A DNA stretch of 58,141 bases, taken from the NCBI RefSeq assembly GCF_900091845.1, contig NZ_FMCI01000247.1, forward strand, positions 1 to 58,141, in the 5' to 3' direction. The notes beneath the pieces were generated by a model that was not told where the DNA came from, did not search any database, and saw nothing but the letters and a program-made list of their open reading frames with translations. The position numbers were made by a program, and so were the translations under genes. Positions 17,189 to 25,297 of the stretch are shown here, in pieces. This stretch comes from Streptomyces sp. SolWspMP-5a-2 (lineage in GTDB: Bacteria > Actinomycetota > Actinomycetes > Streptomycetales > Streptomycetaceae). Within the stretch, counting starts at the first letter, position 1. Every line of letters starts with the position of its first letter.

Positions 17189-18196
17189 ATGCGCGCGTGG
17201 TCGGTGCCCGCCCCGGGTCCGGTCGGGACGGGCTCCCTGCGCTGGGGCCGCAAGCCGGTGCCGCAGCCGGGCCCTGGCGAGCTGCTGGTGCGGGTCAGGG
17301 CCTGCGGGGTGTGCCGGACCGATCTGCACGTCGTGGAAGGGGACCTGCCGGTGCGGCGGGCCGGGGTGACACCGGGGCACGAGGTGGTCGGCGAGGTCAC
17401 CGGGACCGGACCGTCGGCCGCGGGGTTCGCGGTCGGCGACCGGGTCGGGGTGGCCTGGCTGCGCTCCACCGACGGGACGTGCGCGTACTGCGCGCGGGGC
17501 GCCGAGAACCTCTGCCCGGCCTCCCGGTACACCGGCTGGGACGCGGACGGCGGCTACGCCGAGTACACGACCGTCCCGGCCGCGTTCGCGCACCGCCTCC
17601 CGCCCGGGATCGACGACGTGGCGGCGGCGCCGCTGCTCTGCGCCGGGATCATCGGCCACCGCGCCCTGTGCCGCGCGGCCCTGCCCCCGGGCGGGCGCCT
17701 GGGCCTGTACGGGTTCGGCGGCAGCGCCCACCTGTGCGCGCAGGTCGCGCTCGCCCGGGGCGCCACCGTGCACGTGCTCACCCGCGGCGCGGCGGCCCGG
17801 CGGCTGGCCCTCGACCTGGGGGCGGCCTCGGCGCGGGACGCGTACGCGATGCCGCCCGAGCCGCTCGACAGCGCGATCCTCTTCGCGCCCGTCGGCGACC
17901 TGGTGCCGGTCGCGCTGCGCGCCCTCGACCGCGGCGGCGTCCTGGCGATCGCCGGGATCCACCTGAGCGACGTCCCGCCACTGCGCTACGAGAGCGAGCT
18001 GTTCTACGAGCGGGAGATCCGCAGCGTCACCTCGAACACCCGTGAGGACGCACGGGAGTTCCTCGCCCTCGCGGCCGGGCACGGGGTGCGGGCCACCACG
18101 CACGCCTATCCGCTGGCGCGGGCGGACCGGGCGCTCGCGGACCTCGCGGCGGGACGCTTCGACGGCGCGGCGGTCCTGGTCGACGACGCCTCCTGA
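17189..18196 (+). CDS. Zinc-dependent alcohol dehydrogenase family protein
   Basis: A 335-residue medium-chain dehydrogenase/reductase. Catalytic zinc ligands are in ACGVCRTDLH and GHEVVGEV. The structural zinc lobe reads DGTCAYCARGAENLC, in which the first of the usual four cysteines is Asp, so only three remain. The NAD(P)-binding motif is LYGFGGSAHLCAQVA. Substrate is unknown; similarity in layout is to bacterial single-domain class III-like alcohol dehydrogenases. ATG 17189 is used; GTG 17171, abutted by GGAGAG, is an alternative. Confidence 0.85.
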   Translation: MRAWSVPAPGPVGTGSLRWGRKPVPQPGPGELLVRVRACGVCRTDLHVVEGDLPVRRAGVTPGHEVVGEVTGTGPSAAGFAVGDRVGVAWLRSTDGTCAYCARGAENLCPASRYTGWDADGGYAEYTTVPAAFAHRLPPGIDDVAAAPLLCAGIIGHRALCRAALPPGGRLGLYGFGGSAHLCAQVALARGATVHVLTRGAAARRLALDLGAASARDAYAMPPEPLDSAILFAPVGDLVPVALRALDRGGVLAIAGIHLSDVPPLRYESELFYEREIRSVTSNTREDAREFLALAAGHGVRATTHAYPLARADRALADLAAGRFDGAAVLVDDAS

Positions 18197-18582
18197 CCCC
18201 CGGCGGCACCACCCGTCCCGTCCGGCGCGGCGCACGGCCCGCATCCGCCCCGCCCGAACACCCGCGCCCCTCCCCCGGCGGGCCGTGTCACCCGTGGTGG
18301 GGGGCGTGCGATCTGAGGCCGGGGGGCGGTGGTGCGCCGTGTGCGCCGAATGTGCGGGACGAGGTCACCGGCGCGCGATCATCCGGCGGCGGCGGGTGCG
18401 CGCCGACGGGTCCGAGTACACCTCCGGGACGTGAAACCGCCCCCTTCGCGCCGTACCGGCCCCCCTCGCCCGGCTGTTTGCCTTGGACATGCGGCGCCGT
18501 CCTGTCCACTCACCCGTACCACCCCCACCACCCGGTCCTCCTTCCTCCTCCGTTCGCTCCCGTACTCCCTCCAGGAGGGAAT
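18197..18582. other. Intergenic region upstream of the 2-MIB operon
   Basis: No convincing gene lies in these 386 bases. The region must hold the promoter of the 2-MIB operon, but I cannot point to a -35/-10 pair, SigB-type promoter or a Crp-like site. Only a weak CACC-CGT-GGTG palindrome near 18290 and short GC hairpins are visible. Confidence 0.4.
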
Positions 18583-20022
18583 GTGTCCGTCCCCGAAAGC
18601 ACCCTCGGATCCGCCACCGACGAACCCGAACCCGTGCCAGACGGCGACCAGCTCACCAGTCTCAGCACCCAGGCGGCCCGGCAGCTCGCCACCACCACCA
18701 AGTCCGAACCGCAGATGCAGGCCATCAGCTCCCGGTGGCTGCTCAAGTCCCTGCCGTGGGTGGACGTCAAGGGCGGCACCTACCGGGTCAACCGCCGCCT
18801 GCAGCTGCGGGTCGGGCGCGGCCGGGTGCAGTTCGTGCAGAACGGCGGCGACGACATCCGGGTCGTCCCGCGGACGCTGACCGAACTCCCGGCCCTGCGC
18901 GGCTATCCCGACCTCGACGTCCTCAAGGAGCTGGCCGCGCGGTTCCGGGTCCGCGAAGTGCGCGCCGGACAGGTGGTGTTCGAGGCCGGGCAGCCGGTCA
19001 CCGAGGCGTACCTGGTCGTGCACGGCCGTCTCACCCGCTTCACCGAGGGCAAGTACGGCGAGGAGGAGATCGTCGGCGTCGTCAGCGACGGCGACCAGAT
19101 GGGCGACGAGGCGATCGGCCAGTCCGACCCGCTCTGGCTCAGCTCGGTGCGCGCGGAGACGTCCGGCGTGCTGATGGTGCTGCCCTGGGACATCGTCGAG
19201 GAGTTCGCCGACCGGGTGCCGTCGCTCGCCGCGCACCTGGAGGCGTACGCGGAGCGGCAGCGCCGCCCGATGAACCGCAAGGGCGAGGCCGACGTGCCGC
19301 TCCAGGCGGGTCATGTCGGCGAGCCCACCCTGGACGGCGGGTTCGTCAACTACGACCTCTCGCCGCGCGAGTACGGGCTGTCCCTCACCCAGACGGTGCT
19401 GCGGGTGCACACCAGGGTCGCCGACCTCTACAACCACCCGATGGACCAGACCGAGCAGCAACTCCGGCTGACCATCGAGGAGATCCGGGAGCGCCAGGAG
19501 TGGGAGCTGGTCAACAACCGGGAGTTCGGGCTGCTGCACAACGTCGACTACGCCCAGCGGGTCAGCACCTTCACCGGTCCGCCGACCCCGGACGACATGG
19601 ACGAACTACTCGCCATGCGCCGCAAGACGAAGGTGTTCCTCGCCCATCCGAAGGCGATCGCGGCCTTCTTCCGGCAGTGCAACCGGCGCGGCCTGTACCC
19701 GGGCACGGCCACCCTGGACGGCCATGAGGTACCGGCCTGGCGCGGTGTGCCCCTGCTGCCCTGCAACAAGATCCCGGTCACCCCGCAGCACACCAGCAGC
19801 ATCATCGCGCTGCGCACCGGCGAGGCCGACCAGGGCGTCATCGGGCTCTACCAGACCGGCATCCCGGAGGAGTACCAGCCGGGCCTGAACGTGCGGTTCA
19901 TGGGCATCGACACCGCCGCGATCGTCAAGTACCTCGTCACCGCCTACTACTCGATGGCCATCCTGGTGCCCGACGCGGCCGGAATCCTCGAGAACGTCCA
20001 GATCGGCAGGACGGCCGACTGA
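18583..20022 (+). CDS. Family 2B encapsulin shell protein with cyclic-nucleotide-binding-like domain (EshA-like)
   Basis: A 479-residue protein of the Streptomyces EshA/SCO7699 type, now classed as family 2B encapsulins: HK97-fold shell proteins that assemble into nanocompartments. A CNB-like beta-roll occupies about residues 115-222 (VRAGQVVFEAGQPVTEAYLV, VSDGDQMGDEAIG). It is flanked by shell segments, N-terminal (QMQAISSRWLLKSLPW) and a long C-terminal part ending YYSMAILVPDAAGILENVQ. The phosphate-binding cassette lacks the usual Arg (SDPLWLSSVRAE), so cAMP binding is doubtful. GTG 18583 has AGGAGGG upstream. It is the first gene of a tight operon with 2-MIB synthase (14-bp gap) and the GPP methyltransferase, the arrangement known for encapsulated 2-MIB biosynthesis. 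Predicted role: shell that packages the synthase. Confidence 0.92.
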   Translation: MSVPESTLGSATDEPEPVPDGDQLTSLSTQAARQLATTTKSEPQMQAISSRWLLKSLPWVDVKGGTYRVNRRLQLRVGRGRVQFVQNGGDDIRVVPRTLTELPALRGYPDLDVLKELAARFRVREVRAGQVVFEAGQPVTEAYLVVHGRLTRFTEGKYGEEEIVGVVSDGDQMGDEAIGQSDPLWLSSVRAETSGVLMVLPWDIVEEFADRVPSLAAHLEAYAERQRRPMNRKGEADVPLQAGHVGEPTLDGGFVNYDLSPREYGLSLTQTVLRVHTRVADLYNHPMDQTEQQLRLTIEEIRERQEWELVNNREFGLLHNVDYAQRVSTFTGPPTPDDMDELLAMRRKTKVFLAHPKAIAAFFRQCNRRGLYPGTATLDGHEVPAWRGVPLLPCNKIPVTPQHTSSIIALRTGEADQGVIGLYQTGIPEEYQPGLNVRFMGIDTAAIVKYLVTAYYSMAILVPDAAGILENVQIGRTAD

Positions 20023-20036
20023 CCGTGGAGCACGGA

Positions 20037-21395
20037 ATGAGCGCGCCCCCCGAGACGTCCCCCGGGACGCCCCCCACGACACCCTTCGCCGCACCCGCGG
20101 TCGCGGCGCCCCGGACACCGGAGGCGGCAGCGGCCGGGACACCGGTCGCCGCACCGACCCGGACACCGGACGCGGCAGCCGCGACACCGGTCGCCGTACC
20201 GCCCGTTGCCCCCGAGGCCGGACTGCCCGCGCCCCCGGCCGCCGCGGCACCCGAGGCACGACCGGCCCCGTCGGCCGAGGCACCGGCACCGGCACCGGCA
20301 CCGGCACCGGCACCGATCGAAGCCCGCTCCGCGCCCGAGCCCGGGACGCCGCCCAGAACCGCACCCCGCGCCCTGCCGGGGCCGCCGAACCTCGCCCGCT
20401 CCCTCACCGCCCGCCGCGGCGGGGCGATCCCCGGGCTGCTGTACCGGCCCGCAGTCCCCGCCGACCCGGCGAAGGCCGCCGAGGTCGACCGGCGGGTCGA
20501 AGCCTGGGCCCGCGGCCTCGACCTGTTCCCGACCGCCTGGCGCGGGGACTTCTCGGGGTTCCAGTTCGGCCGGGCCGTGGTGCTCCAGCACCCCGGCGCG
20601 CTCGACCTCGAACGGCTCACCGTGGCGGGCCAGTTGCTGCTCGCGGAGAACCTCGTCGACAGCTGCTACTGCGAGGAGGACGAGGGGCGGGGCGGCTCCA
20701 GGTCCGGCCTCGGCGGACCGCTGCTGCTGGCCCAGTCGGCGATCGACCCGTTCGCCGGGCCGCCGGACCTGGAGGCCGAGTGGCGGGCGGGCGTGCAGGC
20801 CGACGGCCCGCTGCGCTCCTACCACTGGGCCATGCGGGACTTCGCCGCGTTCGCCACGCCGAGCCAGACCGACCGCTTCGTGCACGACATCGCGCGCCTG
20901 CACCTGGGCTACCTCGCCGAGGCCGCCTGGGCGGAGAGCCGGCACCTGCCCAAGGTGTGGGAGTACCTGGTGATGCGGCAGTTCAACAACTTCCGCCCCT
21001 GCCTGTCGATCGTCGACGCGGTGGACGGCTACGAACTGCCCGAGCAGCTCTACGCCCGCCCGGAGATCCAGCGGATCACGGCCCTGGCCTGCAACGCGAC
21101 GACGATCGTCAACGACCTGTACTCGTTCACCAAGGAACTGGCCAGCGACCCCGAGCACCTCAACCTGCCGCAGGTCGTGGCCAGGAACGCGCGCTGCGGG
21201 CTCAAGACGGCCTATCTGGAGAGCGTCGAGATCCACAACCGGGTCATGGAGGCGTTCGAGGCGGAGTCCGCCGCGCTCTCCGCGACCTCACCGCTGGTGG
21301 AGCGGTACGCCCGCGGCCTGGCCGCCTGGGTGGCCGGCAACCACGAGTGGCACGCGACCAACACCCACCGCTACCACCTGCCCCACTACTGGTAG
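20037..21395 (+). CDS. 2-methylisoborneol synthase with long disordered N-terminal tail
   Basis: A 452-residue class I terpene cyclase that converts 2-methylgeranyl diphosphate into 2-methylisoborneol. The first ~120 residues are a low-complexity Ala/Pro/Thr tail, including two copies of an RTP(E/D)AAAA...TPVA unit and a (PA)n run encoded by a CACCGG repeat. The cyclase domain follows. Its Asp-rich metal motif is DSCYCEED (residues 208-215), where S. coelicolor 2-MIB synthase has two adjacent Asp as I recall it. The NSE triad NDLYSFTKE (359-367) is complete, and the C-terminal RY pair is in THRYHLPHYW. ATG 20037 has GGAG 6 bases upstream and lies 14 bp after the shell gene. The tail is thought to target the enzyme into the shell (known for this family, inferred here). 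Confidence 0.95.
   Translation: MSAPPETSPGTPPTTPFAAPAVAAPRTPEAAAAGTPVAAPTRTPDAAAATPVAVPPVAPEAGLPAPPAAAAPEARPAPSAEAPAPAPAPAPAPIEARSAPEPGTPPRTAPRALPGPPNLARSLTARRGGAIPGLLYRPAVPADPAKAAEVDRRVEAWARGLDLFPTAWRGDFSGFQFGRAVVLQHPGALDLERLTVAGQLLLAENLVDSCYCEEDEGRGGSRSGLGGPLLLAQSAIDPFAGPPDLEAEWRAGVQADGPLRSYHWAMRDFAAFATPSQTDRFVHDIARLHLGYLAEAAWAESRHLPKVWEYLVMRQFNNFRPCLSIVDAVDGYELPEQLYARPEIQRITALACNATTIVNDLYSFTKELASDPEHLNLPQVVARNARCGLKTAYLESVEIHNRVMEAFEAESAALSATSPLVERYARGLAAWVAGNHEWHATNTHRYHLPHYW
20281..20316 (+). repeat. CACCGG hexanucleotide repeat inside the 2-MIB synthase tail
   Basis: Five perfect CACCGG copies (20281-20310) and a sixth CACCGA encode the alternating Ala-Pro run at residues ~82-93. Because the unit is 6 bp, slippage changes tail length by two residues without a frameshift. 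Confidence 0.8.
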
Positions 21396-21439
21396 CGGCA
21401 GCACAGATGAACCATCCGGAAGATCAAGAGGAGTCACCG

Positions 21440-22315
21440 TTGACCATCGCCCCCGCCGGCGCAAAGGGAATCTCCCTGCCGACCCAGTCCACGTACCAGA
21501 ACCGTGTCGCGGACTACTGGAACGCCGAGGAGAACCCGGTCAATCTCGAACTGGGGAAGATCGACGACCTCTACCACCACCACTACGGGATCGGTGACGC
21601 CGACCGGTCCGTGCTCGACGAGCCCGACCCGGTCAGGCGGCAGGAACGCCTCACGGCGGAGCTGCACCGCCTGGAGCACGCGCAGGCCGAGCTGCTCGCC
21701 TCCCGGCTGGGGCCGCTCACCCCGGACGACCGCGTCTTCGACGCCGGGTGCGGGCGCGGTGGCGGGAGCATCGTCGCCAACCTCCGCCACGGCTGCCACG
21801 CCGACGGCGTGACGATCTCCGCGAAGCAGGCCGCGTTCGCCAACGAGCAGGCGCGGGCCCGGGGCGTGGACGACAAGGTGCGCTACCACCACCGGAACAT
21901 GCTGGACACCGGGTTCGCCACCGGCGGGTACGCGGCGTCCTGGAACAACGAGTCGACGATGTACGTCGAGCTGGACCTGCTCTTCGCGGAGCACGCGCGG
22001 CTGCTGCGCCGCGGCGGCCGGTACGTGGTGATCACCGGCTGCTACAACGACACCTACGGCCGGGCCTCGCGGGAGGTGTCGCTGATCAACGCGCACTACA
22101 TCTGCGACATCCACCCGCGCTCGGAGTACTTCCGCGCGATGGCCCGCAACCGTCTGGTGCCGGTCCACGTGGAGGACCTGACCGCCACGGCCCTCCCGTA
22201 CTGGGAGCTGCGGCAGGAGGCGGAACACCTGGTCACCGGCATCGAGGAAACGTTCCTCGACGCGTACCGCAACGGCAGCTTCCAGTACCTGCTGATCGTG
22301 GCCGACCGGGTCTGA
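21440..22315 (+). CDS. Geranyl diphosphate 2-C-methyltransferase
   Basis: A 291-residue SAM-dependent methyltransferase that methylates geranyl diphosphate at C2 to make the C11 substrate of 2-MIB synthase. SAM motif I is VFDAGCGRGGGS (residues ~99-110), followed by DGVTISAKQAAFANEQA typical of the cyclopropane-synthase/sterol methyltransferase class. The Tyr- and Asn-rich pocket segments SWNNESTMYVELD and ITGCYNDTYG are characteristic. TTG 21440 has AAGAGGAG at 6 bases; ATG 21407 upstream lacks a ribosome site. It is the third gene of the operon (44 bp after the synthase) and is followed by a hairpin terminator. Confidence 0.93.
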   Translation: MTIAPAGAKGISLPTQSTYQNRVADYWNAEENPVNLELGKIDDLYHHHYGIGDADRSVLDEPDPVRRQERLTAELHRLEHAQAELLASRLGPLTPDDRVFDAGCGRGGGSIVANLRHGCHADGVTISAKQAAFANEQARARGVDDKVRYHHRNMLDTGFATGGYAASWNNESTMYVELDLLFAEHARLLRRGGRYVVITGCYNDTYGRASREVSLINAHYICDIHPRSEYFRAMARNRLVPVHVEDLTATALPYWELRQEAEHLVTGIEETFLDAYRNGSFQYLLIVADRV

Positions 22316-22326
22316 TCCACCGGCGC

Positions 22327-22358
22327 ACCGGCGGGGTCCTTCGCGGGATCCCGCCGGT
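22327..22358. terminator. Terminator closing the 2-MIB operon
   Basis: A 13-bp stem with one G-T wobble (22327-22339 with 22346-22358) and a 6-nt loop starts 12 bases after the methyltransferase stop. It sits between convergent genes and may serve both. Confidence 0.7.
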
Positions 22359-22379
22359 TGCCGTCGTCACGGAGACCGG

Positions 22380-22862
22380 TCACTCCCCGGCGTACGCGCG
22401 TTCCACCTCCGCGATGTCGATCTTGCCCATCGTGTACACGGCCCGGGTGGCCCGGACCGCCTTCTCCGGGTCGGGGTCGGCCAGCAGGGGGATCAGCCGC
22501 TCGGGGACCACCTGCCAGGACAGGCCGAAGCGGTCCTTGAGCCAGCCGCAGGGTCCCGGCTCGCCGCCGTCGGCCGTGAGCTTCTCCCAGTAGTGGTCGA
22601 CCTCGGCCTGGTCCGCGCAGGGGATCTGGAAGGAGACCGCCTCGGTGAAGTGGAACTGCGGGCCGCCGTTGAGGGCCAGGAAGCGCTGTCCGTCGAGGGT
22701 GAACTCCACGGTCATCACCGATCCCGCGGGCCCGGGTCCCGCGTCCGTGTAGCGGCCGGTCCGGCCGATGCTCGCGTTCTTGAAGACGGAGACGTAGAAC
22801 CGGGCCGCCTCCTCGGCCCGGCCGTCGAACCAGAGACATGTGGTGAATCCGTCGGTGGCCAT
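22380..22862 (-). CDS. VOC family protein (PhnB / 3-demethylubiquinone methyltransferase-like fold)
   Basis: A 160-residue single VOC-fold protein of the PhnB-like group. Signatures are TCLWFDGRAEEAARFYVSVF, FLALNGGPQFHFTEAVSFQI, the conserved DHYWEKL and GWLKDRFGLSWQVVP. These proteins are often annotated 3-demethylubiquinone-9 3-methyltransferase by domain name but lack a SAM site, and no enzymatic role is established. ATG 22862 has AGGAGG 5 bases upstream. It is convergent with the 2-MIB operon and so not part of it. Confidence 0.85.
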   Translation of the reverse strand: MATDGFTTCLWFDGRAEEAARFYVSVFKNASIGRTGRYTDAGPGPAGSVMTVEFTLDGQRFLALNGGPQFHFTEAVSFQIPCADQAEVDHYWEKLTADGGEPGPCGWLKDRFGLSWQVVPERLIPLLADPDPEKAVRATRAVYTMGKIDIAEVERAYAGE

Positions 22863-22967
22863 GGGCACCTCCTGCTCGGGGGAACGTCGTCAGCAGTGTC
22901 GACCGCGTCCGCCCGCCGAACTCATCGCTCCGGCCGCCGGGTCCTCCGGCCGGACCAGCGGACGGCC

Positions 22968-23090
22968 CGTCCGGGCGCACGGCCACGGCACGTCCGGGCA
23001 CACGGCCGCGGCTCGTCCGGCGCACGACCGCGGGTTCGTCCGGGCACACGGTCACGGCACGTCCGGGCACACGGCCACGGCTCGTCCGGG
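22968..23090. repeat. Five tandem copies of a 23-bp repeat (intergenic)
   Basis: Units of exactly 23 bp start at 22968, 22991, 23014, 23037 and 23060, each beginning CGTCCGG, followed by a partial sixth. Units are 80-95% identical. The array fills much of the 445-bp gap between the divergent VOC and epoxide hydrolase genes. There are no spacers, so it is not a CRISPR. Function unknown. Confidence 0.85.
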
Positions 23091-23307
23091 CCCGTGCGCG
23101 ATCGGGGACCCGCCCCGCCCGTGCGCGACCGTCGTCCCGTCCCTCTCGTCTCCTGCCGTCGCCCCGCCCCGCCCTGCTCCGGTCGTCGTCCCAGCGCTGA
23201 CACCACGGCCGATCGGCCGCCGGGGCACCGGGACGCCCGCCGAACTGGGCCCGTGCGCCGGGGAAACCGGGTGGCAGGAGCGCTCCGCGCGACTACGCTC
23301 CGTCGCC

Positions 23308-24513
23308 ATGACCTCTTCGTCCGACGACGGCATCAGGCCCTTCCGCATCGACGTCCCGCAGCGGGACCTGGACGATCTCCACGACCGCCTCGACCGGGTG
23401 CGCTGGCCCGACGAGCTGCCCGGCACCGGCTGGTCGTACGGGGTGCCCGGGGCGTACCTGCGCGAGCTGGTCCGGTACTGGCGGCACGACTACGACTGGC
23501 GGGCCGCCGAGGCGCGGCTCAACGCGTGGCCGCAGTTCACCACCACGATCGACGGCTCGACCGTGCACTTCGCGCACCTGCGCTCCCCCGAGCCGGACGC
23601 CACCCCGCTGGTCCTCACGCACGGCTGGCCCGGCTCGTTCGCGGAGTTCCTCGACGTCGCCGGACCGCTCGCCGACCCGGCCGCGCACGGCGGCGACCCG
23701 GCCGACGCCTTCCACGTCGTCGTCCCGAGCCTGCCCGGCTTCGGGTTCTCCGGGCCGCCCGCGGACACCGGCTGGGAGGCCGGGCGCATCAGCGACGCGT
23801 GGGCCGACCTGATGGGCCGCCTCGGCTACCCGCGGTTCGGGGCGCAGGGCGGCGACTGGGGCGCCGCCGTCTCGCGGGAGCTGGGCCGGGCCCATCCCGA
23901 CCGGGTGATCGGCGTCCACCTCAACCTGTTGCCGGGCAGCCAGCAGACCGCGGAGCCGACCGAGGACGACCTGGCCGGGCTCGGCCCCGGGGAGCGGGAG
24001 CGGACGCTGGCCTCGTGGCGGCGGTGGCGCGCCTGGTCCGCCGAGGGCACCGGGTACGCGGTGCAGCAGTCCACCCGGCCGCAGACCCTGGCGTACGCGC
24101 TCACCGACTCGCCGGTCGGCCAGCTCGCCTGGATCGTCGAGAAGTTCCAGGCGTGGACGGACTCGGACGAGCTGCCCGAGGAGGCCGTGGACCGGGACCT
24201 GATGCTGACCGGCGTGATGCTGTACTGGCTCACCGGCACCGCCGGTTCCGCCGCCCGCGTCTACTACGAGCGGGCCCACGCCACCGGCCGGGCCGCCCGG
24301 CCCGCCGAGCCGTCCACCGCGCCGACGGCCCTCGCGGTCTTCCCGCGCGAGATCCAGACGCCGCTGCGGCACCGCGCGGAGCGGACGGAGAACCTGCTGC
24401 GGTGGACGGAGTTCGACCGGGGCGGGCACTTCGCCGCGATGGAGGAACCGGACCTGCTCATCGGCGATGTGCGGGCGTTCTTCCGGCAGTTGCGCGAGGG
24501 CCCGGGGGTCTGA
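23308..24513 (+). CDS. Epoxide hydrolase (alpha/beta hydrolase with EHN domain)
   Basis: A 401-residue enzyme of the juvenile-hormone/microsomal epoxide hydrolase type, which opens epoxides to diols. The N-terminal EHN domain (IRPFRIDVPQRDLDDLHDRL through NAWPQFTTTIDG) precedes the alpha/beta hydrolase core. The oxyanion motif is THGWPGSF, the nucleophile Asp is in QGGDWGAA, and the catalytic His is in GGHFAAMEEP. The cap Tyr is probably in ARVYYERAH. ATG 23308 is the natural start: the longer frame reads back through the tandem repeats. No clear Shine-Dalgarno. Substrate unknown; no operon partner. Confidence 0.88.
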   Translation: MTSSSDDGIRPFRIDVPQRDLDDLHDRLDRVRWPDELPGTGWSYGVPGAYLRELVRYWRHDYDWRAAEARLNAWPQFTTTIDGSTVHFAHLRSPEPDATPLVLTHGWPGSFAEFLDVAGPLADPAAHGGDPADAFHVVVPSLPGFGFSGPPADTGWEAGRISDAWADLMGRLGYPRFGAQGGDWGAAVSRELGRAHPDRVIGVHLNLLPGSQQTAEPTEDDLAGLGPGERERTLASWRRWRAWSAEGTGYAVQQSTRPQTLAYALTDSPVGQLAWIVEKFQAWTDSDELPEEAVDRDLMLTGVMLYWLTGTAGSAARVYYERAHATGRAARPAEPSTAPTALAVFPREIQTPLRHRAERTENLLRWTEFDRGGHFAAMEEPDLLIGDVRAFFRQLREGPGV

Positions 24514-24525
24514 CGGGGGCGGTCG

Positions 24526-24557
24526 CTCTGCCGTCGGCGAATCTGCCACCGGCCGAG
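24526..24557 (+). promoter_or_regulatory. Two tandem PopR-like operator sites upstream of clpP3
   Basis: Two copies of (C/A)TCTGCC-N3-GGC start at 24526 and 24541, 15 bp apart, about 85-116 bp upstream of clpP3. They resemble the TTCTGCC-N3-GGCAGAA motif that I recall for PopR in S. lividans, although the right halves are degenerate (GGCGAAT, GGCCGAG). popR itself is encoded just downstream. Confidence 0.6.
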
Positions 24558-24641
24558 AAGTCCCCGCTCGGGGCGGTCGGCGGCCGAGAGTGGAGGGCGC
24601 GGCGGCAACCGCCGCGCCCGTCACGCGACAAGGGAGCGCCC

Positions 24642-25295
24642 ATGTACCCGTCCACCGCCGGTTCCGCACCGGCCCCGCTGCCTAGGGCCGGGGACCACGA
24701 TCCCGCGCCGACCCGGTTCGACGACCAGTTGGCCGCCCAACTCCTGGGCAGGCGGATCGTGTTCCTCGGCACGCAGGTCGACGAGACGTCCGCCAACCGG
24801 GTCTGCGCGCAGTTGCTGCTGCTCTCCGAGGAGGACCCGCGCACCGACATCGGCCTGTACATCAACAGCCCCGGCGGTTCGGTGCACGCCGGGCTCGCCG
24901 TCTACGACACGATGCGGCTGATCCCGAACGACGTGTCGACGCTCGCGATGGGGTTCGCGGCGAGCATGGGGCAGTTCCTGCTGAGCGTCGGGGCGCCCGG
25001 GAAGCGGTACGCGCTGCCGAACGCGCGGATCATGATGCACCAGCCGTCGGCGGGCATCGGCGGCACCACCGCCGACATCGAGATCCAGGCGCAGAACCTG
25101 GACTTCACCAAGCGGACCATCGAGCGGATCACCGCCGAGCACACCGGGCAGAGCCCCGAGACGATCTCCCGGGACGGCGATCGCGATCGCTGGTTCACGG
25201 CGGCGGAGGCCAAGGAGTACGGCATCGTGGACGCGGTCGTGGAGTCGCTCGCCGACCTGCGGCCCGCCACCGCGCGGCGACGGGTGGGGCTGTGA
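24642..25295 (+). CDS. clpP3: ATP-dependent Clp protease proteolytic subunit ClpP3
   Basis: A 217-residue ClpP serine peptidase. The catalytic triad is complete: Ser108 (GFAASMGQF), His133 (MMHQPSAG) and Asp178 (SRDGDRD). An oligomer-interface segment GLYINSPGGSVHAGLAVYD is present. It begins with a ~25-residue Pro-rich propeptide. ATG 24642 has AGGGAG 5 bases upstream. It overlaps the start region of the next clpP and has PopR-like sites upstream. In Streptomyces, clpP3-clpP4 is a backup ClpP pair normally silenced while ClpP1/ClpP2 degrade the activator PopR (established for S. lividans). Confidence 0.9.
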   Translation: MYPSTAGSAPAPLPRAGDHDPAPTRFDDQLAAQLLGRRIVFLGTQVDETSANRVCAQLLLLSEEDPRTDIGLYINSPGGSVHAGLAVYDTMRLIPNDVSTLAMGFAASMGQFLLSVGAPGKRYALPNARIMMHQPSAGIGGTTADIEIQAQNLDFTKRTIERITAEHTGQSPETISRDGDRDRWFTAAEAKEYGIVDAVVESLADLRPATARRRVGL

Positions 25296-25297
25296 CC

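Noticed and set aside
18350..18376. Crp-like site upstream of the 2-MIB operon
   Set aside because: TGTG and TCAC are present but 10 bases apart, not the spacing of a Crp site.
22968..23090. CRISPR array
   Set aside because: The units are contiguous with no unique spacers and no cas genes are present. The same applies to the arrays at 37.4 and 40.7 kb.
22840..23307. Upstream extension of the epoxide hydrolase frame
   Set aside because: It reads through the 23-bp tandem repeats as RAHGHGTSGHTA-type repeats. The enzyme domain begins at ATG 23308.
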